Positions 11,410 through 24,539 of a stretch of 64,000 nt of DNA are shown piece by piece (the first letter of the stretch is position 1; every line of letters begins with the position of its first letter). The notes beneath the pieces were generated by a model. The model ran no database searches, was not told the DNA's origin, and was given only the letters and a program-made list of their open reading frames with translations. Source of the stretch: Nageia nagi. Lineage: Eukaryota > Pinophyta. A program made the position numbers and the translations under genes. The stretch covers positions 117,738,001 through 117,802,000 of the forward strand of contig JBITNC010000001.1 of assembly GCA_050084985.1 (NCBI GenBank), written 5' to 3'.

Positions 11410-12849
11410 TGTTGTAAGAAACTATTGTATTTTTGATGATTGAAGATTAATAAGAAGACTTGATTGATCTTATGTTATCATTTTGTTGCTATTATTTTTA
11501 TATGGATGCTTTATTTACCAGTTTATCAGTAAACTAGTATTACATGTGTTTGTAATAACCTTTTATGAAATTTGTAATCTTTGCAATAAGATTTATGATT
11601 GATAGTGAAGAATAATACTAGTAAATTAGTATTGGTTTTTTTTATTAGAATGATAGGATAAAGACTTTCACTATGCTTTTATACTATTATCTAGGGATAT
11701 TCTTAACTATTTTGATTTTAAGCAAGCATTGTAACTTAATTCATTATAAATAATTTCTTTTACCAGATGATCAATAAAAAGGAAGGGTTTTCCAATTAAG
11801 AACTACTACAAGAATCAATTAGTTTTGAGCTAGTTGAAGAAGAAGATGATTAGTAAATAAAAAAATATATTTAACTAGTATTTTATTGATTCATTATTCA
11901 TAAATAAAAGAGAAATTATCATAAGGGATCAAGATAGACATCTCTCATTGGTGGAATAGTTCAAACACCAAACCTACAAAAAAATTCCTTTTTGAGGCTA
12001 TTCAAAAGTGAAGCTAGATTAGAAACTATCAAGTGATTATTCAGGTCATAAAGACTATTTGATGAAGAGATCAATACACATAGTGAATCTAAAAATGATT
12101 TTGAGGTTGAAGATATTGTAGATTTCAAAATAAAATTCCTAACACCAATTATGAAGAATCTAGTTTAGTTATCTTCTCTAGAAATAATATTGTTTGGAGA
12201 AAATAACCTAAACATCACTAGTGAAAGATTGATTATATTTGAAGTTATGACCATTATCATTAATATAGTAATTTAGAAGAATTTGAAAGAAGTAATGAAA
12301 TACATTTATCCAACAAAGAAAAAATTAAAAATCAACTAATAATATGAGATCACCACCTTTTTCAAATCCATCAAGAGGTAGTGTTGTTTATTACTAATAA
12401 CAAGAAACTAGTGGAGTAGGCCTTTATAAAAGAAAATTTCAATAAAGTAGGATATCCCTTATATAGTTGCTTGAAATTAAAAGAAGAATTTATCAAGTAG
12501 AAATATAATTTTATGCCACCTATAAAATACCACTTCATTCCATATGAACCTATTATGAAGAAAACTAAAAGTTATCTTGATATGATAGGTATATAAATCA
12601 TCATTTTTTAACAAGCTGGAAAGCTTAGTTGGATATAAGATAAGAAGCTCCAAACATATGGATAATTGGAGTTAGGGTGTGAATCCTATATAACTTGAAA
12701 GAGACATTTGAAGGGTAAGAAGAGAAAGAAACTATGGATAAATAAATCTTTTCATTCAAGCAATTGAAAATCTTGAACTATTACAAAGACAACCTAGCTA
12801 TTATGAATTCTCTATATCATTTCACATAACACCTATCTATACCTATACT
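11410..12849 (+). other. Decayed leader region before the gag remnant
   Basis: Only short, broken protein-like stretches are seen on the plus strand. The position between a promoter-like block and a gag remnant suggests an LTR end and untranslated leader, but no primer-binding site was identified. Confidence 0.3.
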
Positions 12850-13570
12850 CCAAATATGCAAGGAGGTGGATTAGAAGTTGGTGGTCATGGTGTTAGTGGT
12901 GCTAATTTCACACCCTTTGGTGGTGATCCAAGAGGTGATGGCCATGGTGGAGGCCCAAGAGGTAGAGGAAATCGAAACCTTGATGGTGGAGCTAAAGGCC
13001 ATAGTTGAATAATGTAAGACCTTTAGATTTACATGGAAATAAACATAAGATTCCCAAGGATACAAAGAATCTACCCATCTATTTGGGGGAAACATAAGGA
13101 ATTTATAGAGAATAATAACTCAAAAACCTCACCACTTTCTATGAAATTTAAGCTATAAGGCATGAAGATATTGCTATCAAAATGTTAGTTTGAACATTCA
13201 TAGAAGAAGAATTATATTTGTACAGACCATTGATATCAATAAGTAGTTGGGATGATCTTATTTTAGTTTTCTTAGATAAATTTAGAAGTTAAGTAATTGG
13301 AACTAAATTATTGATTGAGATTTTATGGATGAAGAAAAGAGAGAGACATTCAGTGGCTCAATTCATTGATCGATTCAATACATTGTATAAAAAAATCCCT
13401 GCTAATGTAAGGCTTACCAAAGACTTGAAGAATTGCATGTTTATCAACAATTTATAATTTGATCTCTCATATGAAATAAATTATTCTTTTTTATATTATT
13501 TTGAAGATGTAATTGATGAAGCTGTGAGGCATGAAGAATTCCTCATTATACTAACAAAAATGAAGCTATA
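12850..13570 (+). pseudogene. Decayed Tat-like gag
   Basis: A glycine-rich segment (12855-13005, with GGHGVSG, GGDPRGDGHGG and PRGRGN) is followed by a gag-like core: KIPKDTKNLPIYLGE near 13045, SSWDDLILVFLDKFRS near 13250, and HSVAQFIDRFNTLYKKIPAN near 13345. This matches the matrix/capsid core of plant Ty3/Gypsy gag, in which a W-DL-F--F motif precedes an F--RF motif. Several stops and frame changes interrupt it. It lies upstream of protease-like and RNase H-like remnants on the same strand and belongs to one decayed element. Confidence 0.68.
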
Positions 13571-14359
13571 AGGCCTAGGAATTCTCTTGCTCCTTTAAGG
13601 GAATATGAAAATGATCATACTTTAAAAGATGAGAAATACAAAAAGAAATATAATAGTAAAAAAAAGGATAGAAAATAAAATGATGAGAAAAATAGAAAAT
13701 TTTACCATTCAACAAAATCAAAATCCACAACAAGGTTTTCATAAGAATCAAGGCTTTTGGAAATTCCTAGAAAAAAATAGAGGAGAAAATATTTAAGTAA
13801 AGAGAATTATACCAAATCCATTAGACAAAGAAGAATCCTTAACCAATTTGTATTATAAAATTTGTAAATTTGAACATGAAGAAAATAATTTTGCAATCTT
13901 GGCTCTAATCTAAGAAATATTTTTAGAAAATATTTCTATGTTGGATGAAGAGGTGCCTAAATAACAAGCAATATAAAATTATATGTATGATAAAATTGAT
14001 AATGAAATAACATCCTACTACCAAGATAATGAAGAACCTTCTCATGCTTATTCTCAAGGACTAGTAGTTATTACTTATTCTAAAAGTATAGCTCAACCTC
14101 AAATAGAAATACAAATATATCCATAAGTCCAAACACAATCACATGTTCAATCTCAATCATAAATGCCATCATATGTAAAAACACAACCTCAAGCATATCC
14201 ATGAATTGTTTAACAAATTCAACCCTAACCTCGAATCTAGTATAGGTTCAAGTTCCTCCTCAATAATCGATATAACAAATAGACCAAGGGAGAAGCAGAC
14301 TATAGTATGTTGGTAAAGTTCCTATCCAAGATAAACCTCAGCTAGCCAAAACCTCTAGA

Positions 14360-14930
14360 AAAGAATCCATCCTATCAAGGTATAATATTATTGAATATTT
14401 ATCTAAGAAGAGTGCAAACATTTCAATTTTTGAGCTACTCCACACTAACCCTCAAGCAGTAAAAGAACTATATGAAAATGTAAATTTTTTAAAGATACAG
14501 GTGAATGTTACAAGTGTCCCTCAATACCATTTAGTGTTGGATCATATTATATTAGTCCAATAGAATATTTCAAGGATTATACCCTTTTAAATCTCTTTAT
14601 GGATTAACAGTAGAAAATATTTCAATTACACTCTAGATTCAAGAGCAATGGATAATATTATACACTTAAGGGTTGCTCAATTTCTCAAGTTAACCTTTTC
14701 TAAGTGTGGTGATCCTTACTACCTATTATATTCATCAAATGTTAGAATAGTGGGAAAAATCAAATATATGACCATATATTTGGTATCCTTCCCAACCAAA
14801 AAGACCTTGAAGTCTATCTTGATAGTAGATATACTTGTGTTGCATGGGATGTTACCCATAAGACAATTTGGAGCTAACATGGGTGGAATAATATCCTTAA
14901 ACTAGACCTTCACTCAAATTATAGTTAAAT
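14360..14930 (+). pseudogene. Decayed linker and aspartic protease of the same Tat-like element
   Basis: The linker ANISIFELLHTNPQAVKELY near 14410-14470 has the same form as the SIFELL linker of the outer element at 20.7 kb. An aspartic-protease-like stretch follows: YTLDSRAMDNIIHLRVA near 14630, then an open stretch to 14905 ending near LPIRQFGAN. The expected D-S-G catalytic triplet reads D-S-R, so the enzyme would be inactive even without the frame breaks. Confidence 0.55.
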
Positions 14931-15149
14931 ATACCTTGTATATTCTCAAATTAGAAAGTAGGCAAAGGTTTGCAGTACATATAGAGGGACCTAAGTTGGA
15001 TAATAATACATAAAATAATCAAATCAAAATTTGTACCCAAGATCAAATCTAAGAGAATGAGCCTAATCATCTAGTTGTATTCTTTCAAGATTATGAAATT
15101 GATACCTATAAAGCATTATTAGAAGAACAAAATAAGGATATCTTGAATA

Positions 15150-15700
15150 ATGACACTAATAAAATATGGAAAATGTATTTTTATGGAAGTAAGTGTTGAG
15201 AAGGTAATGGGGTACAAGTTCTATTTATAGCATCTAATGGTACAAAGAGAGTCTATTTTATGAGTTTAACATTTCATTATAACAATAACATAATAGAGTA
15301 TGAAGCTTTATATAGAGGGTTAACCATGGCACATAGGGAGCTTTGAGTCAAAATATGGTCTATTTTGGAGATGTAAAAACGATAGTCAAGCAAGTCAAAA
15401 ATTATTTTTAGGCAAAAAATGCTCAATTAAGATCATATAGACATATTATTTGGGATGCAATTGAATTATTTGATTCTTTTATTATACAAGGCATATAAAC
15501 TCTCAAATTGATGCATTGGTCATATCAATATCTACAATCAATATTGATTGTTCCCTCAGGTTGGAATAATTTCAGATTGAATTACTATATAGGCCTACCA
15601 TCATAGATAATATTATACATTGGAAAATATTTGATTTTGATCGATAACTTATTTATTTCTTATAATGCACTAAATAATATTATTATGTTTTGTTGAAAAT
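15150..15700 (+). pseudogene. Decayed archaeal-type RNase H and following linker, then truncation
   Basis: WKMYFYGSKC (catalytic Asp replaced by Tyr), then LTFHYNNNIIEYEALYRGL, is the archaeal-type RNase H (aRNH) of Tat elements. About 15560-15650 reads IELLYRPTIIDNIIHWKIFD followed by FD, the same linker seen after the aRNH of the 38-52 kb element (RPS-LD--NFWQVFDFD). There the reverse transcriptase follows; here recognisable pol sequence ends at about 15700. The element therefore has the order gag, protease, aRNH and was truncated before RT. Confidence 0.65.
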
Positions 15701-16320
15701 GAAAATGTAATCCATTTAGATTCCAATAGGATTCTTGCAGGCATGATCGAACTGGAGAGCCTTTATGATAGAAACAACCACTTTAATTGCAATATTGCAA
15801 AAGAGGTCTTTCAAGCTACTTCATCTTACAATATAAAACTAAGTTGTATAAATCAAGAGGTTTTGATAGGATAAAATTGTACCATAAATGAAAACTATAA
15901 TGAAATTTATAATGTATACAAAAATATATTAAGATAACTCATTTTGACAATATATGATGGGATATAGGAGCATGTGGGACTTTAGTCCCATATCAACTAT
16001 GCAAAGAATGATTTTACAATGTAAAATAAAGTAAAATTCTATTTGAAAATAATAAAGAATGATATGGTAATTAACAAGAGGAAGAGGTGGAGCTATACAT
16101 GGTGAGTACTAGCCTTATTATATGTAACCTATAAACCTTTTAAACAAAGAAAATAGGTAGGGTTTGGACCCACCATGTGGTATTTAGGGAATCCAAACAT
16201 GTTTGAATTATAACAAAGTTACATTGAATAAAAGTAAAAATAACAGAAAATTTAATGAAAAATTTACTTAGACAAAATGGAGTTACCCAAAGCTTAAAAA
16301 TTGAGGAAACATTATTTGAG
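15701..16320. other. Non-coding stretch with a small palindrome
   Basis: TGGGAC and GTCCCA flank a 4-base TTTA spacer at 15975-15990. Such ACTTTAGTCCCA-like blocks are common near plant LTR ends, but no LTR pair was found. Confidence 0.3.
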
Positions 16321-16555
16321 CATGAAGAGACTTTTCATATTAAAAGGTGAAATTTTAGTCTAAGAAAAATTGGGTTGTATGATGATATGAACACCAAGGT
16401 GAACATATTTAAGAAAGAAGAGACATTTCATACAATAAGGAAACAAATTTAGTCTAAGAAAAGTTGAGTTGTCTAATGGCATAGAAACTAAAGCGATGAT
16501 ATAGAGACCAAGTAAACTCATTTGGGAAGGAAGAGACCTTCTAGATAACAATACA
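16320..16555. repeat. Degenerate tandem repeat, about 95-115 bp unit, just over two copies
   Basis: A unit beginning GAAGAGAC starts near 16325, 16418 and 16531 and contains the shared core TTTAGTCTAAGAAAA(A/G)TTG(A/G)GTTGT. The third copy is only a start. Confidence 0.7.
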
Positions 16556-17690
16556 AAATGCTTATTTGTAAACCTTTAACTTAATTGATGGTCATGAAAA
16601 ATAAAGTAAAATTCCTTATATTTTCATATGTTCATGGATTGTAAGGAAAACTCCATTGAATAAGATGGATCTTTCTAGACTATAAGGTTAAGGTTTTAAT
16701 ATAAAAAACTATAGTTTATCTAATGGGAATGAATGTTAATGAAATACAAGTAATAAAATTTAATAATTTTATGAAAAATTATTAAATCCAAAGATAAATC
16801 AAGACCTAGGGTTTTCATTGGGAAATACATTTGAAAGAATGATGCCCTAGGATAGAAATCTTGTAAACTCTAATTTAAGATTTATAAAAAAAGAGAGTTA
16901 TGTTCACTAAAATGTAGATGATAAAATACAACCCTAAATTATGATAAAGGATTATGCAAATATATATACATTAATTAATTACCAAAGGAACTTAACTACC
17001 TACAATTACAAAGTAACTTATGGAATGATGACCAACATAGTAATGATAGAATAGAATTGAATAACATGATAAACCTATGATAAAGGAGTGATAAATTCCT
17101 GTACACTTACCTAGGTGATATTTAATTTATTTCTTAGAATTGATTTGGTATGTAGGGAAAATTGAGAATATGGATGTCAAATTTTGAAGTGTTTGTATTT
17201 GTAATATTGGCATTGAGAAGCATTACGATATAATACTAATGCTATAAATCCTATAGATACTTAGTAAACTGATTTCATATCTAACAACAAATAAATCAAG
17301 ACTCACTGTATATCATGAAGGAGTGGTATATAACTCTTGAGTTTAACAAATTATAATATCCATAGGTGGTGTTTATAAACACTAATAAGTTTGTGAGAGA
17401 TATGCATAGCCCTATCGAGATAAAATCTTGATAGTCTTCTGATGCATATAATTCTATATTTTTAGATCTAGTAATTTACTTGAATGTATCATTTTATACA
17501 AGTACTAATGTTGGTGGTTCCTTCTTACAAAATATGAGAATCAAGCATGAGAAGTAGCTTAGGTAGATCATAATTGATAATTAAAATATAACATAATATC
17601 ATATTGATCATAATATAGTGAGGTTAATATAACAATTAGTTTTGCCAAAAAGTGGGCCAAATTAGGTGTAAGCAGAATGACATTCTATGC
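16556..17690. other. AT-rich stretch, nothing firmly recognised
   Basis: No coding sequence is recognised. Because it adjoins a minus-oriented LTR-promoter block at 17.7 kb, part of it may be R-U5 of an old LTR. Confidence 0.3.
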
Positions 17691-17805
17691 TCCTCCTTTT
17701 ATACATTATGTTTATATATTTTCTAAATATTTGTATTATTTATTTCTAGATACCAAAAATATGATAGTATGATAAATAGAAAATAATATTTAGGTGTCCA
17801 AAATT
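17691..17805 (-). promoter_or_regulatory. LTR core-promoter fragment with TATA box, shared with 53111-53225
   Basis: This block and 53111-53225 are about three-quarters identical and have the same orientation. On the minus strand both read TATAAAAGGAGGAG, a good TATA box (plus 17697-17703 here) followed by a purine-rich start. At 53 kb the block lies upstream of a minus-strand gag, so this copy is probably a solo or truncated LTR of the same family in minus orientation. Confidence 0.55.
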
Positions 17806-18119
17806 TTCCCCTCTTTGGGTATGTACTAAAAAGTACATAACCCAAATAATTACATTGCTAAGAATAAGAAAGAAACTTTGGCATGGGCTATAATATAGAC
17901 TATGGTTGCATTTTATGCTCAGTTGATGCCCCATTTTAGCTTGATTAACCCAATATTAAAGGTAATAATTATCATTTTCTATAGTTTTTGGTCCAAATAA
18001 GATGAATTCTATCTTATATGCTCGATTAACTTACCTTGTTGATGCTAAAATATGAGAATTTTGATCCACTTCTATTGAAACATGAAACCATTAGTGTTTT
18101 TTCTATAAGGAATAAAAAT

Positions 18120-18430
18120 ATCAATGTTTATCTTTTATGATGTGATTATTTTACAATACCCCAAAAGAATAAAAAAGAAATTGATTAGTTATCATGGGAT
18201 ATCCATGACTATTGATTTTCTTGCAATATCCAAAAGAATCAACAAGGAGTCTAGTAGCCTTATTTGTTGAAATATTTCAAGAAATATTTGGTCATCATAG
18301 GGTTTCCATGACTACTGAGTCTTTTGTGAAATCTTAGAATATTTTAAAAGGATTTTGTTGGTGATATTTTATGAAATCTTTAAATAAATGCCAAGTTTTC
18401 ATAGGGTTTCTAGAACCTAATTTTAATAGG
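18120..18430. repeat. Degenerate tandem repeat, about 100 bp unit, left flank of the outer element
   Basis: Three diverged units share CAATA-CCAAAAGAAT in the first half and CATAGGGTTTCCATGACTA-like sequence at the end. Related units occur on the other side of the outer element (35120-35490). The outer retrotransposon therefore seems to have inserted into a pre-existing repetitive stretch. Confidence 0.5.
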
Positions 18431-18612
18431 AACATGAATCTAACCTATTTTGATAAACTATTTGCTATAATGACTAATACAAATAAGATTATTGCCATGT
18501 TATCTATTTATTTCAAATATCTACTTATTTTTAAAAATTCAAAATCATTAGTATTATTTTCTTTTGAAGATAAATTGCTTGTATTTTTTACAATTGAGTC
18601 TTTTATGATGCC

Positions 18613-19326
18613 TGTTAACACCTAAATAGGAATTTTTATTTAATTAAAATAACTTTTTAGATATTTAAAATAATTTATTAAATAAATACTCTTTTATATG
18701 TGCACTCTCATCTAACTTTATGTTTTATGGTAACAACTTGGCTTGATAATATAATAAGCTTAAAGAGGAGCCTTAGCACTAGACTTGTTGCATATAAAGG
18801 TGAGGGGTTATGCAAGATCAAAGATATGACATGAAATGATATAATCTTGAATCCTTCATAGTGGAAATATACTTGTATCCATATTGACTAGTGTTTCTTA
18901 ACGTAAGCTATCATATCTAGATTTTTCTATACTTTGAGCTCTACATTTTTGCAATCTTTCATCCCTTCATGATCAAGATTTAGCACATCAAATTTGGGAT
19001 GATGATATCAAGAAAAGGGCAATGCATTTTGGAATGGTAACCAAGCATTATCATTGGGTTTCTAGTGCTATCGCTAGGTTAAGGTCAGATTGTTGGCTCT
19101 ATATTTTGGGGAAGCTCATTGTTCATCCCTTTTTAATTGAATTTAACCCTCATTTATTATCATAGGTAAAGTATAGGTTTGTATCTTTCATTAATCAATT
19201 TTGATAAGCTAAATTCAAGTAGATCATTTTCATCTTTCATGTCATCAATTTCTTGTTATTCATAGTTGATTGGAAAATTTAATTATTCTATAAATAACTT
19301 TAATACTTATTATTTTAATTATAACA
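18613..19326 (+). repeat. 5' LTR of the outer element
   Basis: It starts TGTTAACACC and ends ATAACA (714 bp). It aligns throughout with 34363-35085. TATAAAG at 18793-18799 (conserved at the matching place in the other LTR) is the likely TATA box. Primer-binding-site-like AAGTGAACCTAACT follows at 19329-19342, a worn version of the site of the inner element. Confidence 0.82.
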
Positions 19327-19429
19327 ATAAGTGAACCTAACTTATTTTTGATACATCACATTATCCTTCACTAGTTACACCAAAACCTTAGGGTTTTAGA
19401 TAGGACTAATCTTGCATTTTGAGTATTTC

Positions 19430-20640
19430 AAAAATAGAACCTAATCAATTTCTTGCTATGGTCAATAAATTTGATGAGTCAACTAGAGCTATCACAAAAA
19501 TATGTTATATTAAAATGAAGAAAGAAATGAAGCCTCTAACATTAGGGGCAATAGTCGATCCTTGAGAGGTGCTCCACTCATGACTAGGGATTCAAATCCA
19601 TTGTATGATGAGATTCACAATACTAGGGCACCTAATCTACAAGTGGAATCTATTTTCAATATATAAAATTATGAGGGAGATCCTATGGCTCATATCAAGG
19701 CTTTTGAAATGAAATTTGAGTTGAAATTTAGTGTGAATGATAATTTGATGGTCAAATACTTCCCTACTACATTCAAAGGTGATGCACTCAATTAGTACTT
19801 CTCTTTGCCTGCTAAGTCAATTAATTTCTATGTACAACTTATCATGAAATTTTATATGCATTTCAAATATTCTACTTTTAGACAAATGATAGTTTTAGAT
19901 CTAGTTAGTGCTCTCTAAGGTCCAAATGAGCAATTTGATAAATTTTCCCAAAGATTTTAGAAAATGTGGAGCATGATTCCTAAACCCTTATCTAAGTCTT
20001 ATGTCACATCTATATTTTTCCATAATATCCATCCTAAATTAAATTTCATAAGCCCAGATTACATGACCTTACCCTTTACCAAGATTGTGTATAGGCTTGC
20101 CTAAAAAGAGAAGTTCTTAGTTGACATGGATGACTTGAAATATGGAAACCCTTGCAATGAGATTAAGAGAGGTAGACATTAGGAAAAGGAAGATAAAGAG
20201 GTCCATTCCATAGAATAACCCTCATCCAAAGGGCAACAAAAGATTCAAAAAAATCAATATTTTAGAAGGAATAATAACTTAGCTTTGTCTCCTACTATTA
20301 TGCTCAAGGAGTATTTACAAAAATGAGTAATCAAACCTGATCCAAAATAAGAGCTAGGTACTTATGATGATAAAACTAATTGGAAAAATGAAGTGGAATT
20401 TTATGAATATCATAAGGTTAAAGGTCATAGAATAAATACAAGTATGATCCTAAGGAAGAAATTGTATAAATTTCTAGATTATAGCAAGATATAGTATGAG
20501 GCCCATGTAGTAGATTATTAGAATGCTAAACCACTCAGAGCAAATGTTATCTTCAACCAAGAACTATGTGATGCTACTAGGAGATGAAGACATGGAGGGA
20601 GTATCAATTTGACTATAACAGAGAAAACAAAAATCCCTCA
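19430..20640 (+). pseudogene. Outer element gag
   Basis: The plus-strand frame shows NYEGDPMAHIKAFEMKFELK near 19665, KYFPTTFKGDAL, then FDKFSQRF and FHNIHPKLNF. The nucleocapsid-like EFYEYHKVKGHRIN near 20400 corresponds to the CEYH--KGH zinc knuckle, with its first cysteine changed to Tyr. Stops fall at codons where the family usually has Gln or Trp (for example ALN-stop-YFSL), as expected from C-to-T decay. It would have built the virus-like particle of the retroelement. Confidence 0.72.
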
Positions 20641-21260
20641 TAATTTTGGTATGCAATAGCTCCTTGAGAAATTAAAGGTAACTCATGCCAAGATAAGTAT
20701 TTTTGAACTTTTACAGTTATCAATTTAATATAGAGATGCTTTTCTTGATGCACTTAAGAAAATTGAAGTTGATGCTAATATTCTTGTTACTAAATTTGTG
20801 GAATTGGTAGGCAATCTTGACACTAATTTAGTTTTTAACATTATTTCCTTTCATGAAAATGAATTGCCTAGTAAATATGTCATTGAAAAAAATCTAGGAC
20901 TATATATCTGAATTAATATTGATGGTGTTCCTATTAAATATAGTTGATTGATAATGGTTAGAATGTCAATGTATGTTCCATTAAAATATTGCAAAATAGT
21001 TTCCTTCCATATATGCAAAAATGAAAATAACCACTATTAGTATTAAAGGATTTGATAATACTAAAAAGGAATATATTAGATATGTGTCTATACCTATTGA
21101 AGTAGGTGGTAACATGGTTCATTAAAAAATGTATATTTTCTAAGTAAAATTACCATATAATCTATTTCTTAGTAGACCTTGGATTTATAAGATTAGGACT
21201 ATTACTTCCACATTGAATCAGTTGTTTAAATTTATACAAAAAGCAAACATGTTACTATTC
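20640..21260 (+). pseudogene. Outer element linker and aspartic protease
   Basis: The linker AKISIFELLQLSI lies near 20690-20725. The protease-like stretch has INIDGVPIKY then LIDNG (about 20945-20959), where the family has LID-GA, and continues NVNVCSIKIL. A later SRPWIYK-like segment (about 21170) is the usual end of the domain. Stops and frame changes inactivate it. Confidence 0.55.
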
Positions 21261-22560
21261 ATGCAAAGGAAAATCCTATAGATGTGTGTTAGGTACCTAA
21301 GAGGTTTTGAATTCCTCATGATCTAGTCAAAAGTGAGGAAGATGAACTAACACCTATTATAGTTGTTACCCTACAAGAGCTATGCATTTGAGCATAAAAA
21401 ATCTTAGAGATAGACATATGGGAGAACCTCAGAAAGCTTAGATGATCCCTTGTAGTCCACCAGGAAAAGGCTAAAGCTGAGCACTATCACTCTAATCATA
21501 AGCAAGAAAGTGATCCCATTGAATATGTGAATTTCCTTTACCAAGAGCATGAAGAAAAAAGTGCATTTGAAGTGAAGATACAAATCTTGTTTTATAAAAC
21601 ACACTAAGTTATATAAGTATACATTTCAATAGCATTAATTCTACTTTTGCTAATGAATATATGCATAAATATCATTATGATTGAAAAGGATTAGGTAAGA
21701 ATAAGTAAGGCATCATAGAGCCTATTCCAAATAAAGGTTAGCATAAGAGAATAATAAGTATCAATGATTTGATGATTCTACACTTGGATCATCTTTATTA
21801 GTTCCAAGGGTTCAACATATCGACAACAATGATTAGGGTTGCACTAGATACATGTATGATGAGTGGCTGCATTGGGGAATGATGCATGGTCCAATATAAG
21901 AGTTATAGGCTTACTATGTAGATCCATTTGTACCTCCTATAGCTCCAATTTTATTGAACATTTTTAGAAATGATGATGCCATCCTTTAGAAGATGAGGGT
22001 ATGAAGTGAGTTCCCCAAATCTAGGGAAAAGAGGCTCATACTATGGTTCATGTGACATCAAGCATATTTTGGTGAATAGGTTTGCATGGATGATGCACAC
22101 ATTGTAGGTTAGAAAATCATCATTATTTTATTTTTTATTTATTTTCCATTTGTTATTGCTCATTTTCATTCGTATTTTATTCATTTTTCAATGAGTCAAT
22201 CCTAGGTTTGGGTATTATTTCTTTAGAAGTTAGTATTCCTATCCTTTAATGGGGAAACAATGCTAGGTTCCTAGTACCATAACTCCATTATTAACATCTC
22301 TTACAGATAATATTGGATGTAGGAATGGGGGCATTGCCTATGCCTCCCCTACTCAATGATGAAATATTCTATCTTAGTGAAGAAAAAGTAGAAGTAAATA
22401 TTAGTACCCAAGAGGACCCACAATTGATCAAAAAAGGAGCTTGGTTAACCCTAGAATAATGGGAAAGGTACCACCTATTATTATAAGAGTTTTCTGATAT
22501 TTTTCTTGGTCTTATTATGATATACCTAGTCTTGATCCTAATTTTTTCACTCATAGCCTA
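21260..22560 (+). other. Outer element linker between protease and RT
   Basis: Short protein-like stretches on the plus strand fit the poorly conserved linker before RT, but no domain can be named. It is longer than needed and may hold insertions. Confidence 0.35.
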
Positions 22561-23380
22561 GTTTTCAATTAAAATATATAACCAATTCAACAAAAGCCTA
22601 GAAAGATGCATCCTAGGGTAACCCTTTCTATTAAAAAGGAAATTGAGAAATATCTTAATGTTGGTTTCATTTTTCCCACTAATTATTATTTATGGATTTC
22701 TAACATTGTACCTATAGCTAACAATGATATGATTGTAGACTCAATAGCAGACCATGAAGTTTTGTCTTTCATGGATGGATTTTCCAGCTATAATCAAATT
22801 AGGATCAACAAGGAGTACCAACATTGAATAAATTTTGTTACTCCTTGGGGAAAATTTTGTTGGGTAGTTATGCCTTTTAGTCTAAAGAATGCAAGTGCAA
22901 CTTATTAGAGAGCAATGGTGAGTATATTTTATGATATGATCCATAATAGTATTGAGGTATATGTTGATGATATCTTACCCAAATCCATAACCAAATATGA
23001 TTAAATTTTAGATTTGAGAAAGATATTATAGAGAACAAGAGAGTACAAGTTGAAGTTGAAACCTCAAAAGCGTGCATTTGCAATCTCATCAAGTAAATTG
23101 CTTGGGTTCATCATTTCTAGAAGAGGTATAGAAGTGGAACCCAAGAAAGTTTTAGCCATTATTGATTTTTTGCCTCTTAAGAACTTTAAGGAATTAAGAA
23201 TTCTTCAAGGGAAAGTGCAAGTAGTCCAAATAATCATTTCTCAGCTAGCTGATATGACTTCCCCATTTTCTCATTTGTTGAAGATAGATGAGAAATTCAT
23301 TTGGTATGAAAAGTGTCAACAAGCTTTAAAAAACATCAAAATGTATCTTAGTAATTCTCAATCTAATTTTAGCCCCTTAT
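22560..23380 (+). pseudogene. Outer element reverse transcriptase, with an in-frame deletion
   Basis: The open stretch at 22606-22827 begins with MHPRVTLSIKKEIEKYLNVG and continues to EVLSFMDGFSSYNQIRI, the palm entry of Tat RT. Between NIVPIANND and MIVDSIADHE about 26-29 residues that normally contain the CVDFR-LN and D-FPLP motifs are missing while the frame stays open. Downstream EVYVDDILPKS (about 22955-22985) keeps the YVDD catalytic motif. The thumb region reads LLGFIISRRGIEVEPKKV. The enzyme cannot be functional. Confidence 0.8.
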
Positions 23381-23800
23381 AATTTAGAAAAGAGTTTGTT
23401 ACTTCATATTTTATTAACATTAAGTGCATTAGGGGAAATCTTATCTCAAAAGGATGACAATAACAAGGAATGAGCAATCTACTATGTTAGTAAGACTTTA
23501 CTTGATTATGAGATAAGGTATTCCCTAATTGAAAAGATATGTATTGCTATAGTATTCTCAACTAAAAAGTTAAGATATTACATGCTTGAAAATACAACTT
23601 ATATCATAGCTTAGAAAGATCCCCTTAGATATCTCATGTCTATGTCCTACCTATGTAGAAGGGTTTCCAAATGGTTAATGTTTCTTCAAGAATTAAATTT
23701 TGTATTTATCACTCATAATTCAATAAAGAGATAAAATATAGCATACTTCATTGCCAATCACCCATAAAATGAATCATAAAGCATGCATGAATAATATCTA
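23380..23800 (+). pseudogene. Outer element Ty3-type RNase H
   Basis: The reading frame gives LGEILSQKDDNN, AIYYVSKTLLDYEIRYSLIE and KLRYYMLENTTYI, followed by MSYLCRRVSKWLMFLQELNF. These correspond to the standard Ty3/Gypsy RNase H after the RT connection. It is broken by stops. Confidence 0.75.
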
Positions 23801-23899
23801 GATGAAGTGGATGGTCAAAATACCCTTGAACTAAGTGTTACCATTGCATCCTTACATTGCCACTATGTTCCTGAGCCTAAGCATCTGCAAGTATTTGTT

Positions 23900-24310
23900 G
23901 GTTTCATGGAAAATGATTAATGGAACTTATTCATTGATGGTTCTAAGTGTATTCATGAATTAGGGGAAGAAATTATTCTTATCAATCCTCATAGTGATGT
24001 TACCCCTATGTCTTATCATTTAAGTTTTGATGGCACTAACAATATGGCAAAATATGAAGCTTTAATTTTAGGTTTAAAGGCTGAAATAATTTTGAACGTA
24101 AAAAGGATAAAAATATTTGGTAATTCTCAACTCATTGTGAAGAAAGTTTCCAACATCTACAACACCAAATATCCTAAGTTGAAACCATATAAGGAAATTA
24201 TGGAGAGTCTCCTTGTCCACTTAATGAGTATGAAATTGACAACATTCCAAGAGACAACAATAGGTATGCTAATGCCATGGCTAGTGTTGCTTCCCTTGCT
24301 CCTATTAACA
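23900..24310 (+). pseudogene. Outer element second, archaeal-type RNase H
   Basis: NLFIDGSKCIHELGEEII followed by SYHLSFDGTNNMAKYEALIL and IKIFGNSQLIVKKVSNIYNT is the archaeal-type RNase H domain of Tat elements, here placed after the Ty3-type RNase H. The first catalytic Asp (FIDGS) is present and the E of YEAL is present; the D of the usual GDSQL is Asn. Confidence 0.78.
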
Positions 24311-24539
24311 TAGAAAATGAAGAGACCATTCTCACAATCAAAACTATTGGTAAGCCTTCGCATGATTTTGTTGTTGAAGATTTCATTAAGGATCATTATT
24401 TTTTTGCTACTTGCATCAATGTGTGTGAATGGTATCAAGATGTTTTCAATTATCTTAAAGAAGGTGTTATCCCTAATACCTTTTATCATAATGCTAGAAT
24501 TAGACTTAAAAAGCTAGCAAGTATATCATCTTAGGTAAT

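Noticed and set aside
14930-15150. Internal deletion of RT between protease and RNase H in the left element
   Set aside because: The 14-kb element shows that RNase H normally follows protease in this lineage, so truncation after RNase H explains the remnant better.
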